Source of the DNA: Haloarcula sp. CBA1129
Lineage (GTDB): Archaea; Halobacteriota; Halobacteria; Halobacteriales; Haloarculaceae
Length of the DNA: 64,000 bases
Assembly: GCF_008729015.1 (NCBI RefSeq)
Contig: NZ_RKSM01000001.1
Coordinates: forward strand, 248,001 to 312,000
Direction: 5' to 3'
The position numbers were made by a program, and so were the translations under genes. The notes beneath the pieces are model-generated. The model ran no database searches, was not told the DNA's origin, and saw only the letters and a program-made list of their open reading frames with translations. Below are positions 44,986 through 54,564 of this stretch, piece by piece (the first letter of the stretch is position 1; the number at the start of each line of letters is the position of its first letter).

Positions 44986-46713
44986 TCAGTCCCACTTCGC
45001 GCCGGGGTTCGTCACGGCACCGTTGGCGGCAGAGCCGAAATCGTTGTGGTACTTCGCAAGTACGCCGCTGTCGTACGTCGGTTCGGGGTCGTAGTCCGCG
45101 AGGCGTTGCTCCATCTCGTCCTCGCTCAGATCGACCGAGAGTTCGTGGTTGTCGATGTCGATGGTGACGGTGTCGCCGTCCGCAAGAGCGGCGATGGGGC
45201 CGCCGACGAATGCCTCTGGTGCGACGTGACCAATCGAGAAGCCACGGGTCGCACCGGAGAAGCGACCGTCGGTGAACAGCGCCACGTCCTCGGCGTGGCC
45301 CTGCCCGGCGACGGCCGATGTCACGCCCAGCATCTCGCGCATACCGGGACCGCCCTGAGGGCCCTCGTTGCGAATACAGATCACGTCGCCGGATTCGACG
45401 TGGCCTTCCTGCACGTACTCCATAGCTCCTTCCTCCTGCTCGAACACTCGGACGGGGCCCTCGTGATGGAGGTGGTCCTCGCCGGTGATCTTGATGACCG
45501 CGCCGTCGGGCGCGAGGTTGCCCGAGAGGATGCGGATCGCGCCGCGCTCGTGGATCGGGTCCTCGACCGTGTTGAGATAGTCCACATCGAGGTCCTCGAC
45601 CGTTGGCGGATCGATCTGTTCGAGTTCCTCTGCAATCGTGTTGCCCGTGACCGTGAGCGCGTCACCATGGAGCAGGCCGGCGTCGTTCAGCGCCCGCAGC
45701 ACGACTGGGACGCCGCCGACCTCGTGGAGGTCGTTCATCACCCGCTCGCCGCCGGGCTGGAGGTCGGCGATTTTGGGCGTCCGGGCGCTTATCTCGTTGA
45801 ACGTCTCGATGTCGAGGTCGATACCGGCCTCCGCTGCGAGCGCGAGCAGATGGAGGACAGCGTTCGTCGAGCCACCGACTGCGACCTGCAGGGCGATGGC
45901 GTTCTCGAAGGATTCGCGGGTGAGGAAGTCGGAGGGACGGCGGCGCTCTTGCACCACCTCGACGGCGAGTTCGCCGGCTCGGCGGGCCTCCTCGTAGCGG
46001 GATTCGTGTTCGGCCGGTGGGGAGGCCGACCCCAGCGGTGCGAAGCCGAGCGCCTCGGAGATGGAGGCCATCGTGTTCGCGGTGAACATCCCGCCACAGG
46101 AGCCCGCACCGGGGCAGGCGTGGCGTTCCATCTCGTCGAGTTCGCCTTCGCTCATCTCGCCGTCGGCGACCGCGCCGACGCCCTCGAAGACGTTCTGGAT
46201 GGTGACCTCGCGGCCGTCGTGCTCGCCGGGCATGATGGAACCGCCGTAGAGGAAGACGCTGGGCAGGTCCGTCCGGATGGCGGCCATCATCATGCCGGGC
46301 ATGTTCTTGTCACAGCCGCCGATGGTGACGATGCCGTCCATGCGCTCGCCGAAGGTGACGAGTTCGACCGAGTCGGCGATTATTTCCCGGGAGATGAGCG
46401 ACGCCTTCATCCCCTCGGTCCCCATCGAGATGGCGTCGGAGATTGTGATTGTCCCGAACTCTATCGGCATTCCTTCCGTGTCGTCGATACCCTCGTAGGC
46501 GGCGTCAGCCACGTCGTCTAAGTGGACGTTACACGGCGTGATGTCGGCGGCTGGGTTCGCGATGCCGATCATCGGCGAGGAGAGGTCCTCGTCGTCGTAG
46601 CCCATCGCGCGGAACATCGCACGGTGGGGAGCTTTCTCGTATCCCTCGGTCACTTCGGTACTCCGGAGATCCGGGTCCTTCTCCGGACGTTCTTGCCGTT
46701 CCTGCTTGCTCAT
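44986..46713 (-). CDS. ilvD: Dihydroxy-acid dehydratase
   Basis: The 575-residue enzyme is full-length IlvD, which makes the 2-keto acids of valine and isoleucine synthesis. The three Cys that hold the Fe-S cluster are in [19 protein letters not shown] and [14 protein letters not shown]. The following part has the C-terminal [14 protein letters not shown] motif. It stands alone in the window, a common situation in haloarchaea. The start at 46713 gives an acidic N-terminal extension. Confidence 0.97.
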   Translation of the reverse strand: MSKQERQERPEKDPDLRSTEVTEGYEKAPHRAMFRAMGYDDEDLSSPMIGIANPAADITPCNVHLDDVADAAYEGIDDTEGMPIEFGTITISDAISMGTEGMKASLISREIIADSVELVTFGERMDGIVTIGGCDKNMPGMMMAAIRTDLPSVFLYGGSIMPGEHDGREVTIQNVFEGVGAVADGEMSEGELDEMERHACPGAGSCGGMFTANTMASISEALGFAPLGSASPPAEHESRYEEARRAGELAVEVVQERRRPSDFLTRESFENAIALQVAVGGSTNAVLHLLALAAEAGIDLDIETFNEISARTPKIADLQPGGERVMNDLHEVGGVPVVLRALNDAGLLHGDALTVTGNTIAEELEQIDPPTVEDLDVDYLNTVEDPIHERGAIRILSGNLAPDGAVIKITGEDHLHHEGPVRVFEQEEGAMEYVQEGHVESGDVICIRNEGPQGGPGMREMLGVTSAVAGQGHAEDVALFTDGRFSGATRGFSIGHVAPEAFVGGPIAALADGDTVTIDIDNHELSVDLSEDEMEQRLADYDPEPTYDSGVLAKYHNDFGSAANGAVTNPGAKWD

Positions 46714-46833
46714 AGTTGAGCGTCGCCGTGAGCGACCTTAAATAACTTGTACTCGCGGTAACGTCCCACGTGGAGCGCGGCGAAACCCACCGGTGACAGC
46801 AGCTTCTTTTCTGTCGGGGACTTCCGCCGCCGT

Positions 46834-47799
46834 ATGCCGACGGTCACGACCGCCGCGCGACTCCACTTCGGGTTTCAGAACCTCTCGCTCGCCCACGAGC
46901 GCCTCTATGGCGGCGTCGGGCTCGCGCTCGACGAGCCGCAGCTGACCGTCGAGGCGACGCGGGCCGACACGATCCGGTGCGACGACCCGGCGACAGAACC
47001 GTACGTCCGGCGTGTCGTCGAGGCGCTCGATGTCCCCGGCGCGGCTGTCACTGTCGAGGAGCGGTTCCCGCGACACGTCGGCCTCGGAAGCGGAACACAG
47101 CTCTCGCTGGCGACCCTCATCGCCGTCGTACGGGCCTACGACCGGACTGCTGATGCCCGGACGTACGCGCCGGAGTTGGGACGGGGCGGCCGGAGCGGCG
47201 TCGGTGTCGCTGCGTTCGAAACGGGCGGGTTCATTGTCGACGGTGGACACCCGACCGAGCGGTTCACCGCCGAGCCGCCGGCCGAGGGCGACTGGGACGT
47301 GCCGCCGGTGCTTGCCCATCACGACGTGCCCGCGCACTGGCGCTTCGTCGTCGTCGTTCCGGACACCGACCCCGGACAGAGCGGGAGCGCGGAGGACCAG
47401 AGTATGCGGCAGGCCGTCGAACGTGCTGACCCCGGTATCGCCGACGAGATATCGACGCTACTGACCCGGCGACTCCTTCCCGCAATTGCGACCAGAAATC
47501 ATAGCGACTTCGGCCACGCCGCGGCGCGGCTGGGCCGACTCAACGGCGCGTGGTACGCCGACGAACAGGGCGGCGTCTACCGGCCGCCGGCCGGCACGCT
47601 TGTCGACTCTCTGTCGAGCGCCCCGGTCATCTCCGGGGCCGGACAGAGTTCTTGGGGGCCGACCGTCTGGGGCCTGACGACGGCAGACTACGGAGGGGAG
47701 GCCCACGAAGCCGGCGTAATGGCGCTCGACGAGGCCGGCGTCGAGGGGACGGTTCGGGTCGTCACGCCACGGAACACCGGGGCCTCACTGACCGAATAG
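46834..47799 (+). CDS. Beta-ribofuranosylaminobenzene 5'-phosphate synthase-like protein
   Basis: The 321-residue protein belongs to the GHMP superfamily branch of beta-RFAP synthase. It begins RLHFGFQNLS, has the GHMP glycine motif GLGSGTQLSLA, and the family's GRGGRSGVGVAAFETGGF. The enzyme joins aminobenzoate to PRPP in methanopterin synthesis. Halobacteria are not methanogens, so its product may feed a modified folate or pterin one-carbon carrier. Confidence 0.88.
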   Translation: MPTVTTAARLHFGFQNLSLAHERLYGGVGLALDEPQLTVEATRADTIRCDDPATEPYVRRVVEALDVPGAAVTVEERFPRHVGLGSGTQLSLATLIAVVRAYDRTADARTYAPELGRGGRSGVGVAAFETGGFIVDGGHPTERFTAEPPAEGDWDVPPVLAHHDVPAHWRFVVVVPDTDPGQSGSAEDQSMRQAVERADPGIADEISTLLTRRLLPAIATRNHSDFGHAAARLGRLNGAWYADEQGGVYRPPAGTLVDSLSSAPVISGAGQSSWGPTVWGLTTADYGGEAHEAGVMALDEAGVEGTVRVVTPRNTGASLTE

Positions 47800-47901
47800 G
47801 CGAAGCGGAACGACAGGGTGACCTGATGCGAGTCGCCGGCACTAACGACGACTCTTGCAGCCGCCATTGTGGTTATCCGTCTCGGCGGCGAACCCACGCC
47901 G

Positions 47902-49005
47902 ATGACTGCACTGTTCTCATCGCTGGAACTCCGCGAGACAACTGTCCCAAATCGCGTCATGGTCTCTCCCATGTGCCAGTACTCTTGTGAGGCCCGCGAC
48001 GGCCTCGCAACTGACTGGCACCGCACGCATCTGGGCTCTCGTGCCGTTGGCGGCGCAGGCTTAGTCATGACCGAGGCGACCGCCGTCGAAGCTCGCGGTC
48101 GCATCTCCCCGGAGGACTTGGGCATCTGGAGCGACGAGCACGCAGCGGCGCTGGAACCGATTACGGAGTTCATCACCGAACAGGGGAGCGTGCCGGCCAT
48201 CCAGTTGGCCCACGCCGGGCGGAAGGCTTCCATTGAACGACCGTGGGATGGGCACGACCCGCTCCAGCCCGACGACGGCGGCTGGGAGGTCGTCGGACCC
48301 AGTGACGACCCGTGGCCGTACGAAGGCGACGAGGCCCCACCGACAGCGGCGCTCGATCAGAACGGCATCGAGGACGTTATCGATTCGTTCCGCGCCGCCG
48401 CCGAGCGCGCGCTGGACGCCGGTTTCGAGGTCGCCGAGGTCCACGCCGCCCACGGCTACCTCTTGCATCAGTTCCTCTCGCCAGTGACGAACCACCGCGA
48501 GGACGGCTACGGCGGCGATTTCGAGGGGCGCACGCGGCTGGTCCGTGAAATCACGACCGCTGTCCGCGAGGTCTGGCCCGAGGACAAGCCGGTGTTCGTC
48601 CGTATTTCGGCGACCGACTGGCTCCCCGACCGCGACGCATGGACCGTCGACGACTCTGTCCGACTGTCGGACCAACTCGCTGACATCGGCGTGGACCTCA
48701 TCGACGTGAGCGGCGGCGGCATCCATCCCGAGTCCAGCCCCGGCTACGCCGGCCCGAACTACCAGCTCCGGTACGCCGAGCGGATTCGAGAGGAGACTGA
48801 GTCGGACATCGCCGTCGGCGCTGTCGGCGGCATCACGACGCCCGAACAGGCCGAAGCCGTCATCGCCAACGACCGGGCCGACATGGCTATTGTCGGCCGC
48901 GAACACCTGCGGGATCCGTACTTCACGATGACTGCCGCGAGAGATCTCGATGCGACCGACGAAATCGAGGGGCCACCACAGTACCGCCGCGCATGGGGAT
49001 TCTGA
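47902..49005 (+). CDS. NADH:flavin oxidoreductase, old yellow enzyme (YqjM type)
   Basis: The 367-residue TIM barrel has the YqjM markers: C25 and Y27 (SPMCQYSC), HAGRKAS, the flavin-side VHAAHGYLLHQFLSP with two His, and GGITTPEQAE. It would reduce alpha/beta-unsaturated carbonyls with NAD(P)H through FMN. The start at 47902 gives MTALFSSLEL; an upstream in-frame GTG at 47869 precedes sequence unlike the family. Confidence 0.93.
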   Translation: MTALFSSLELRETTVPNRVMVSPMCQYSCEARDGLATDWHRTHLGSRAVGGAGLVMTEATAVEARGRISPEDLGIWSDEHAAALEPITEFITEQGSVPAIQLAHAGRKASIERPWDGHDPLQPDDGGWEVVGPSDDPWPYEGDEAPPTAALDQNGIEDVIDSFRAAAERALDAGFEVAEVHAAHGYLLHQFLSPVTNHREDGYGGDFEGRTRLVREITTAVREVWPEDKPVFVRISATDWLPDRDAWTVDDSVRLSDQLADIGVDLIDVSGGGIHPESSPGYAGPNYQLRYAERIREETESDIAVGAVGGITTPEQAEAVIANDRADMAIVGREHLRDPYFTMTAARDLDATDEIEGPPQYRRAWGF

Positions 49006-49011
49006 CCCTCC

Positions 49012-50016
49012 TCAGATCTTGTCGAGGTCGAGGTCGACGGCGTACCAGTCGAGCGCGAGGAGAACGACCGCGCCGACAGTGGCGGCAGCGACAAACGCGA
49101 TGAGCACGTCGGTCGAGAAGCCGACCTCTTTCCGGACTTCGACGACTGGCGCGCGCAGTGCGCCGACGACCAGCGCGACGAGGAAGGCCAGTGTCGCCCG
49201 GCGGTTGTAGTCGAGCGCGCGGCGGACAACGCGGGCGATGGTGAACAGGCCGACCAGCCCGCCGAGAATGAAGGTTACGACCGGCACGGCAGTGGTGGTC
49301 ACGTCTTCGGTTGGGCCGCCGGTGGCAAGCGCGATGAGCGCGTCCACGAATTCGGTGAGTGCCGCCGACATCCTGTCGTACTGGCCGAGGATGATGAGTA
49401 ACAGTGACCCCGAAATGCCGGGCAGAATCATTGCACTGACACCGATCATGCCGGCGATGAAGACGAGCACGAGACCACCGCCGTCAGCCGCGGTGTTCGA
49501 CACACCGGAGACGTAGAACGCGAGCAGGAAGCCGACGACCCCGGTCCCGATCTGGACCGGTGAGTCGACCGTGAGACTGCGCAGTAACACCAGCGCCGAG
49601 GCGGCGATGAGTCCGAAGAAGAACCCAAAGAGGAGTTCCGGCGTCTCTTTGCTGGCGATAGTGACGATTCGAGTCACGATGACGACGGCGGTTGCGACAC
49701 CGCCGACCAACGCGATGAGGAACCAGATGTCGAGTTCGAGTAGTTCCGTGAACGCGCCACGGGGGTCAATGCCGCCATCCAGCGGGGTGAGTGCACGGAA
49801 AAACCGGATGATGCGGGCCGGCGTGACGGCAGTGATGGCGGCGATGAGCCGCTCGTATATCCCAGCGATAAGCGCAATCGTACCCCCGGAGACGCCGGGG
49901 ACGCCGTCCGCACTGCCCATACAGAGGCCGATGAGAAACGTTCGAATCCACGCACGAAGCGGTGGCACCGAGCCCCGAATCGTTGGTGGGTCCCGGTCGT
50001 CAAAGGTGGTCATCAC
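49012..50016 (-). CDS. DUF368 membrane protein (polyprenyl-phosphate flippase-like)
   Basis: The 334-residue protein has about ten hydrophobic helices and the DUF368 motifs GSADGVPGVSGGTIALI near residue 36 and PGISGSLLLIILGQY near 205, a pair of inverted repeats. Bacterial members (PopT) return undecaprenyl phosphate to the cytoplasmic side of the membrane. In an archaeon the lipid would be dolichyl phosphate, used for protein glycosylation; that transfer is inferred. The start is 50016, with an ATG one codon later. Confidence 0.9.
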   Translation of the reverse strand: MMTTFDDRDPPTIRGSVPPLRAWIRTFLIGLCMGSADGVPGVSGGTIALIAGIYERLIAAITAVTPARIIRFFRALTPLDGGIDPRGAFTELLELDIWFLIALVGGVATAVVIVTRIVTIASKETPELLFGFFFGLIAASALVLLRSLTVDSPVQIGTGVVGFLLAFYVSGVSNTAADGGGLVLVFIAGMIGVSAMILPGISGSLLLIILGQYDRMSAALTEFVDALIALATGGPTEDVTTTAVPVVTFILGGLVGLFTIARVVRRALDYNRRATLAFLVALVVGALRAPVVEVRKEVGFSTDVLIAFVAAATVGAVVLLALDWYAVDLDLDKI

Positions 50017-50119
50017 TGAACGCTTCCGGTATCACGCTCAAATCCCTTGTGGAGTTACATCGTGTTGTGGGATTGTCACATATGCAAAGCCGCAACTGAA
50101 TAAACAGTCTGCGAACGCG

Positions 50120-50371
50120 CTAGCTCCGCTGCGATAGCGTGAGCACGCCGTTCCGGAGTGTCTGGACCGCGCCGGCGGCGGGCAGGTCGATGTCGAACTC
50201 CGTCTGGAGGTGCGGGGCGTCAACGGCGACGATGGCCTCCGTTCCGATAACGTCGACTGTCACGTGGTCGTCGCTGACATGGAGCGAGTCGAGGTCGACG
50301 GCGACCGTCCAGCCGTCGTCGTGGTCGGTATGCGAGACGTGTAGCGGCGACCGTTCAGTTTGTGCGTCCAT
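50120..50371 (-). CDS. Small Hsp20/alpha-crystallin-like protein
   Basis: The 83-residue all-beta protein has the order of strands of an alpha-crystallin domain (DGWTVAVDLDSL, DHVTVDVIGTEAIVAVD, TEFDIDLP and GVLTLS). It lacks the N-terminal arm and the C-terminal I-x-I tail of true small heat-shock proteins. It resembles the haloarchaeal group annotated DUF7127. Its role is not known. Confidence 0.6.
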   Translation of the reverse strand: MDAQTERSPLHVSHTDHDDGWTVAVDLDSLHVSDDHVTVDVIGTEAIVAVDAPHLQTEFDIDLPAAGAVQTLRNGVLTLSQRS

Positions 50372-50460
50372 TCGTCAGCCATGAGTACGTGTTACACACG
50401 TAAAGGTCCCCGTTCGGCGCGTGCCAAAGAGATGTGGTTGATGGGTCAGGCACTACGTCG

Positions 50461-51771
50461 TTACGTAGCCGGGCCGAGATAGCCCCACGCCTGCAAACGA
50501 TCCCCATCACCGTCGACCCAACGCTCGCCGATGTCGTCGCGGTAGTACAGATTAGGGATGAGAATGTCATCGATACGCTCGTAGGCCTGCTCCCGCGCCG
50601 CCTGCATCGTTTCGCCTTTGCCCGTCACGACCAGTGGCATCCCGCTCTCGCCGGCAACCCGCCACTGCCCTTCGACCCGCTTTGCGTCCTCGATGTGGAT
50701 GCCCTCGCGGCTGTCGGACTGGAAGACGACCGCAGCGTTGCGGGAGTTCTCGTCGTAGGTCTCCGCGTCGTCGAACGGGAACGGCGGGAGGACGACTCGG
50801 ACCGCGATCTGATACCCACCGTGGACCGCAAGGCCGGGATCACGTCCGTTCGCTAGGTCGAGGAAGAACTGCCCCGTTCCGGATTCGAAGGACTCCTCTT
50901 GCAGCGTGATTGTGGGATACCCAAATCGCGGTGTGAACTCTAACGGATAGATACCGCTGTCGTTGACGATACAGTTGATGTCGATGCTGCCGACGTAGCC
51001 CTCGTCGGCAAGCCAGTCTTCCACCTTGCCGAGTGTCTCCGTGAACAGTTCGTTCCGTCCGGCCCAGAACATCGAGGTCCCCATCTCGCCGGTCGAGGGC
51101 CCGATGTTGCCCGGGAACAGTTTCTTGTGCTCGAAGTTGAAGTTGATCGGCTCGACGAACGATTCGCCGTTGAAGAACCCACAGACGGCGATTTCGACAC
51201 CCTCGACTTTCCGCTGCAGTTGGAAGCCCTTCATGCGGTGCCCCCACGCTTTCTTGTAGGCGCGAAGGACGTCGACGATGTCGCTGCCGTCGTCCTCGTT
51301 GCCGACGTAGAGGAGTCGCTTGACGTTCTGGACTTCTCCGAGCGGTTTGATGACGTACGGAGCCGGATTCGATTGGACGTGCTGGATGCCGGCGTCGAAG
51401 TCCTCGAAGACGTGATGCTCGATAGTGTTGACACCGTGGTCTTCGAGGACCTCCATGGCGTAGCCGCGGTCCTCTTCGAGCGTGTCCGTGTTGGGTGTCC
51501 CGCCAACGACGGCGTGGCCGTCGGCTCGGAGTTGCTGTGCAATCTCGCCGGTACCGATATCGCTGCCGACCCAGATATCGTCGAAGATGACGACATCGGT
51601 CCAATCGAGGTCCCCGCGCCAGTCGTCGGTTTTCGGGACGAATCCGTCGGCGATCTCCTGATCGCTGTCGGCCTCTATATAGTATCGAACGTCGTGGCCT
51701 TCTTTGGCGACTTGCCAAGCAATATCGCCGATGAGTGCTGCGTCAAGCGAACAGAAGAGAAAGTTTGCCAT
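50461..51771 (-). CDS. PurD-like ATP-grasp protein
   Basis: The 436-residue protein has an ATP-grasp core (PYVIKPLGEVQNVKRLLYVG, then GSIDINCIV and LEFTPRFGYP) and a C-terminal lobe like the end of glycinamide ribonucleotide synthetase. The N-terminal lobe lacks the GGREHA motif that opens true PurD, and the metal-site region differs. It may be a ligase with another substrate. The gene stands alone. Confidence 0.78.
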   Translation of the reverse strand: MANFLFCSLDAALIGDIAWQVAKEGHDVRYYIEADSDQEIADGFVPKTDDWRGDLDWTDVVIFDDIWVGSDIGTGEIAQQLRADGHAVVGGTPNTDTLEEDRGYAMEVLEDHGVNTIEHHVFEDFDAGIQHVQSNPAPYVIKPLGEVQNVKRLLYVGNEDDGSDIVDVLRAYKKAWGHRMKGFQLQRKVEGVEIAVCGFFNGESFVEPINFNFEHKKLFPGNIGPSTGEMGTSMFWAGRNELFTETLGKVEDWLADEGYVGSIDINCIVNDSGIYPLEFTPRFGYPTITLQEESFESGTGQFFLDLANGRDPGLAVHGGYQIAVRVVLPPFPFDDAETYDENSRNAAVVFQSDSREGIHIEDAKRVEGQWRVAGESGMPLVVTGKGETMQAAREQAYERIDDILIPNLYYRDDIGERWVDGDGDRLQAWGYLGPAT

Positions 51772-51947
51772 GGTACATCTGCAAGCGGGTACGGGGTAAA
51801 CGTTGCCCGTCCTGCCGACCGCAGGGCATTGCTATCGCGACGATGGGAAACAGGACTGTCATCCCTGCCTGATACCCGCTGGGTTCTGTAAATAAACCTG
51901 CTCCCGTAAGCCGAACCGTTTTAGTCCCCATCCGTAAATTGCCACGT

Positions 51948-52220
51948 ATGACACGCGACGAACTCGCGTCCGCGAGTGAACTGCTCGAGTCGGCGGCCGA
52001 AGACACTGACAGCGACGAGGCGAGTGACCGCCTCGCCGAACTCGCCGACCAGCTCGGCACCCTCGCGACCGACGAACGCGGCCCGGACCACGGCCGACTT
52101 GCGCGCATCCAATCGGCGCTCAACGACCTCAGTAGCGGCGACGCCGAAGACGTGACTGGAGCCATCGAAGACGCCGACGACCAGATCAACGAGTACCGGT
52201 CCGACCTCGAAGGGGTCTGA
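51948..52220 (+). CDS. Small helical haloarchaeal protein (DUF7553-like)
   Basis: The 90-residue acidic protein is almost wholly helical (MTRDELASASELLESAAED and the conserved-looking RGPDHGRLARIQSALND). I associate this pattern with the haloarchaeal DUF7553 group, tentatively. The start at 51948 is 3 codons after an alternative ATG. A TATA-like TTTAGTCC (near 51920) lies about 27 bases upstream, so it is likely leaderless. Confidence 0.65.
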   Translation: MTRDELASASELLESAAEDTDSDEASDRLAELADQLGTLATDERGPDHGRLARIQSALNDLSSGDAEDVTGAIEDADDQINEYRSDLEGV

Positions 52221-52298
52221 GGTGTCGTTCCTGCGCCAGCGCGTGGCCGTCTGGTGACTTCTCGATACGCACAGACTGGTCTCGAACGCGGCGGGTGC

Positions 52299-53126
52299 CT
52301 ACGATTCGGTCGCGGTTCCCTCATCGACCGGCTTGATTCGGTGTGTCGCGTCGTTGTGATCGTCCGGGGCCCGAAGGTGATACGTGACTTCGCGCGGTTC
52401 CGTATCGTCGACGTAGGGGCTCTTGGCATCGAGTGTAATACTCTCTGTTTCTCCCGGCTGCAGTTCGCCGTCAAACCGGCCGGCGGGGGCGTAGGCGACG
52501 CGTGGACCGGTTCGATTGAGCGCGATGACATACCGACCAGCGGTGTCGCCCGTGTTCGTGACCGTTATCTCAAGCGTCGGCATAGCGGGCTCAGTGACGC
52601 GCTCCGGTCCGTCAAGCGTGATGTCGAACGAAGGGAGCGGGGCTTCGAGTCTGTTCTGAACGGCCTCCGGCGGCGTCCACTCGCTGCCGGGCCAAGACAG
52701 TCGGGCGTCGCTGGCTGAGCCGGTTTCCGGGAGGTCGAAGACCAGCGGCCCACCGGTCTCGGTGAACTGTCGGCCCCATTCGCCGTCACGATACAGACCG
52801 TTTCTGAACGTCTCGGGGCTGTACGTCGACCCGTCGAATCTGAGCGAGAACGCGGCCCGGTCTACTCCCGAGCCCTTGCTAGTCGTTGTGAGCACGAGGA
52901 ACTGACCGGCTGTCGGTTCAACACTGATAGAGTCCGTGCCGGGAATCACGACGCCCGGCGTTACCACGGCGTCGGTGACTGTCACACTGGGCGGCGACTC
53001 CGTGTCGGTTTCGCTGACGGCAGGTGATGGGACCGGTGTCACTGTCTCGGAGTCAGCAGTCTCTCCTTGACAGCCCGCACCGGTGATGGCCAGTCCACAG
53101 AGTGCCAGAACGCGGCGGCGGTACAT
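52299..53126 (-). CDS. Secreted lipoprotein of unknown function
   Basis: The 275-residue protein has a twin-arginine lipoprotein signal (MYRRRVLALCGLAITGAGC, lipidation at Cys19) and a Thr/Pro/Ser-rich spacer. An extracellular beta-rich part follows, ending in an Ig-like segment (LEITVTNTGDTAGRYVIALNRTG). It should be anchored outside the membrane. No enzyme motif is visible. Confidence 0.75.
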   Translation of the reverse strand: MYRRRVLALCGLAITGAGCQGETADSETVTPVPSPAVSETDTESPPSVTVTDAVVTPGVVIPGTDSISVEPTAGQFLVLTTTSKGSGVDRAAFSLRFDGSTYSPETFRNGLYRDGEWGRQFTETGGPLVFDLPETGSASDARLSWPGSEWTPPEAVQNRLEAPLPSFDITLDGPERVTEPAMPTLEITVTNTGDTAGRYVIALNRTGPRVAYAPAGRFDGELQPGETESITLDAKSPYVDDTEPREVTYHLRAPDDHNDATHRIKPVDEGTATES

Positions 53127-53381
53127 GGCTTCGGGTTGCCCTGCTCTGGATAAATGCTTTCAGAAGGGTCGGACGCTGTTTTGACCGACTCGGTTCCCCG
53201 CTGGCCTAGAATAGCGCTGTCTCCGCGCTCTGAGTAGCATGTGTCACTGACAGCTCAGGGGATGTCAGATTAAATAACATCATAATTAATGTTTGTGGCT
53301 AACCAAAAGCTTTTGACAATTCCGTTAGTTCCAGTCAAATGTGTATCAGGTTGGGGGATTGAGCGGTGATACCTTCCCTAT

Positions 53382-53388
53382 GAGGTGA
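53382..53388 (+). promoter_or_regulatory. Strong Shine-Dalgarno site before the HTH protein
   Basis: GAGGTGA ends 5 bases before the ATG at 53394. The upstream 130 bases hold AT-rich elements (GATTAAATAAC near 53268) and a palindrome (AAAAGCTTTT near 53307), so this gene has a real leader. Confidence 0.65.
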
Positions 53389-53393
53389 CAGTA

Positions 53394-54212
53394 ATGAGCA
53401 AATCAACGAAGGGCCGAACGGCCCCTAAATCGATGCGTCACAAGCAAATACTCGATGTAGCGGCTGAAAACCCCGAGGCGTCCATCGCGGAGCTTGCGGC
53501 TGAAGTGCCGAGCGCAACAGCGGAGCTGGTCGAACGGGTACTCGAAGAACACGGCGACCCAGCTGAGACCGACGAGACGGACCCAACCGACCAGTCGCAG
53601 AGTGACCCGTCGACGGAGTCACAGTCGTACCCGGCCCCCGAAGACCTCTCGTCGACAGAACGTGAGACGCTCCAGACGATTCAGCAACACCCCACCGCGT
53701 CCCAGCGAGACCTCGCGGAGAAGCTCGGCGTCACCGCTTCAACGGTGAGCAACCGCGTCAACGGCATCGACGGGTTCGACTGGACGAACCGTGAAGCGTT
53801 CGCAAACGCCGTCTTCAGTGACCAAGAGACCGGGTCAGCGACGCCCTCGGACGAGACTGAAACCCAAGCATCCGAGACTCCGCCACCGGAGTCAACAGAT
53901 GCCCCCGACGAAGCCGACGGTCGGGTGTCAGCATCCGATACTGCGCCCGACGACGGCGACCGCTCGCCAGCCGAGATCGAGACAGCGGCCGGCGAGGTGA
54001 ACACCACACTGACTACGTTCCAGTCGACTGTCGAGGACCTTTCCGCACAACTGGCCGAACTCGAAGGGCAGGTGGAAACCGTCACCGACGGCGGCGGCTC
54101 GCCACAGCCGTTTCAGGACCCTGAACTCGTCCACAAGGTCGTTCATGCGTGTATGGACTCCGACAAGATATCTGAGGAAGAAGAACTCCGGATTCTGGAT
54201 TCGTTGCTTTAG
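53394..54212 (+). CDS. Winged-helix regulator with disordered linker
   Basis: The 272-residue protein has a helical N-terminal part, then a second winged helix near residues 85-130 (TLQTIQQHPTASQRDLAEKLGVTASTVSNRVNG, read in parts) of MarR/Lrp-like type. A long Asp/Pro/Thr-rich linker follows, and a C-terminal helical segment (VEDLSAQLAELEGQVETVT) that could form a coiled coil. It is likely a DNA-binding regulator. The long leader with a strong Shine-Dalgarno site suggests post-transcriptional control. The start at 53394 was chosen by that site. Confidence 0.78.
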   Translation: MSKSTKGRTAPKSMRHKQILDVAAENPEASIAELAAEVPSATAELVERVLEEHGDPAETDETDPTDQSQSDPSTESQSYPAPEDLSSTERETLQTIQQHPTASQRDLAEKLGVTASTVSNRVNGIDGFDWTNREAFANAVFSDQETGSATPSDETETQASETPPPESTDAPDEADGRVSASDTAPDDGDRSPAEIETAAGEVNTTLTTFQSTVEDLSAQLAELEGQVETVTDGGGSPQPFQDPELVHKVVHACMDSDKISEEEELRILDSLL

Positions 54213-54532
54213 TTGTACTCACGCCACCGGTGACCACACTCTTGGCACTTGAAGAACCGCGTCGGCGGTTCGTCGGCTGACCCGGTCTGTTTGATGGTGT
54301 ACCACGCTTTCCCGTGCCCGCATTCCTCACAGGTCACGTCGTCAGCTGTGGGCTTCCCCTCGAAATTCGAGCCTTCCTCGGTCTCTATCAGTTCGTCGCC
54401 GCTCTGTTCGGCCGTGCTGACGAACTCAGCCGCGCGGTCCTCGTCTTTGGTAACTCGCGTCCCACAGGACTGACAGACCATCTCGTCACCGTCAGCGTGC
54501 ATCATCGAGCCACAGTCGTCGCAAAACTGCAT
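54209..54532 (-). CDS. tfs: Transcription factor S (TFIIS/Rpb9-like)
   Basis: The 107-residue protein has an N-terminal zinc ribbon (CDDCG, CQSCG) and a C-terminal TFIIS-type ribbon (CEECG, CQECG). TFS makes RNA polymerase cleave its own transcript when backtracked. The acidic hairpin reads TGSADEP: D87 and E88 are kept, but the Arg usual before SADE is Gly84. It converges on the HTH gene, with the stops overlapping by 4 bases. Confidence 0.95.
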   Translation of the reverse strand: MQFCDDCGSMMHADGDEMVCQSCGTRVTKDEDRAAEFVSTAEQSGDELIETEEGSNFEGKPTADDVTCEECGHGKAWYTIKQTGSADEPPTRFFKCQECGHRWREYN

Positions 54533-54564
54533 ACACGCCCGTCGGACACCGAAACAAAAAGCCG

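Noticed and set aside
53307-53316. AAAAGCTTTT palindrome as an operator
   Set aside because: It is a short AT-rich palindrome in a promoter region and can arise by chance; no second copy was seen.
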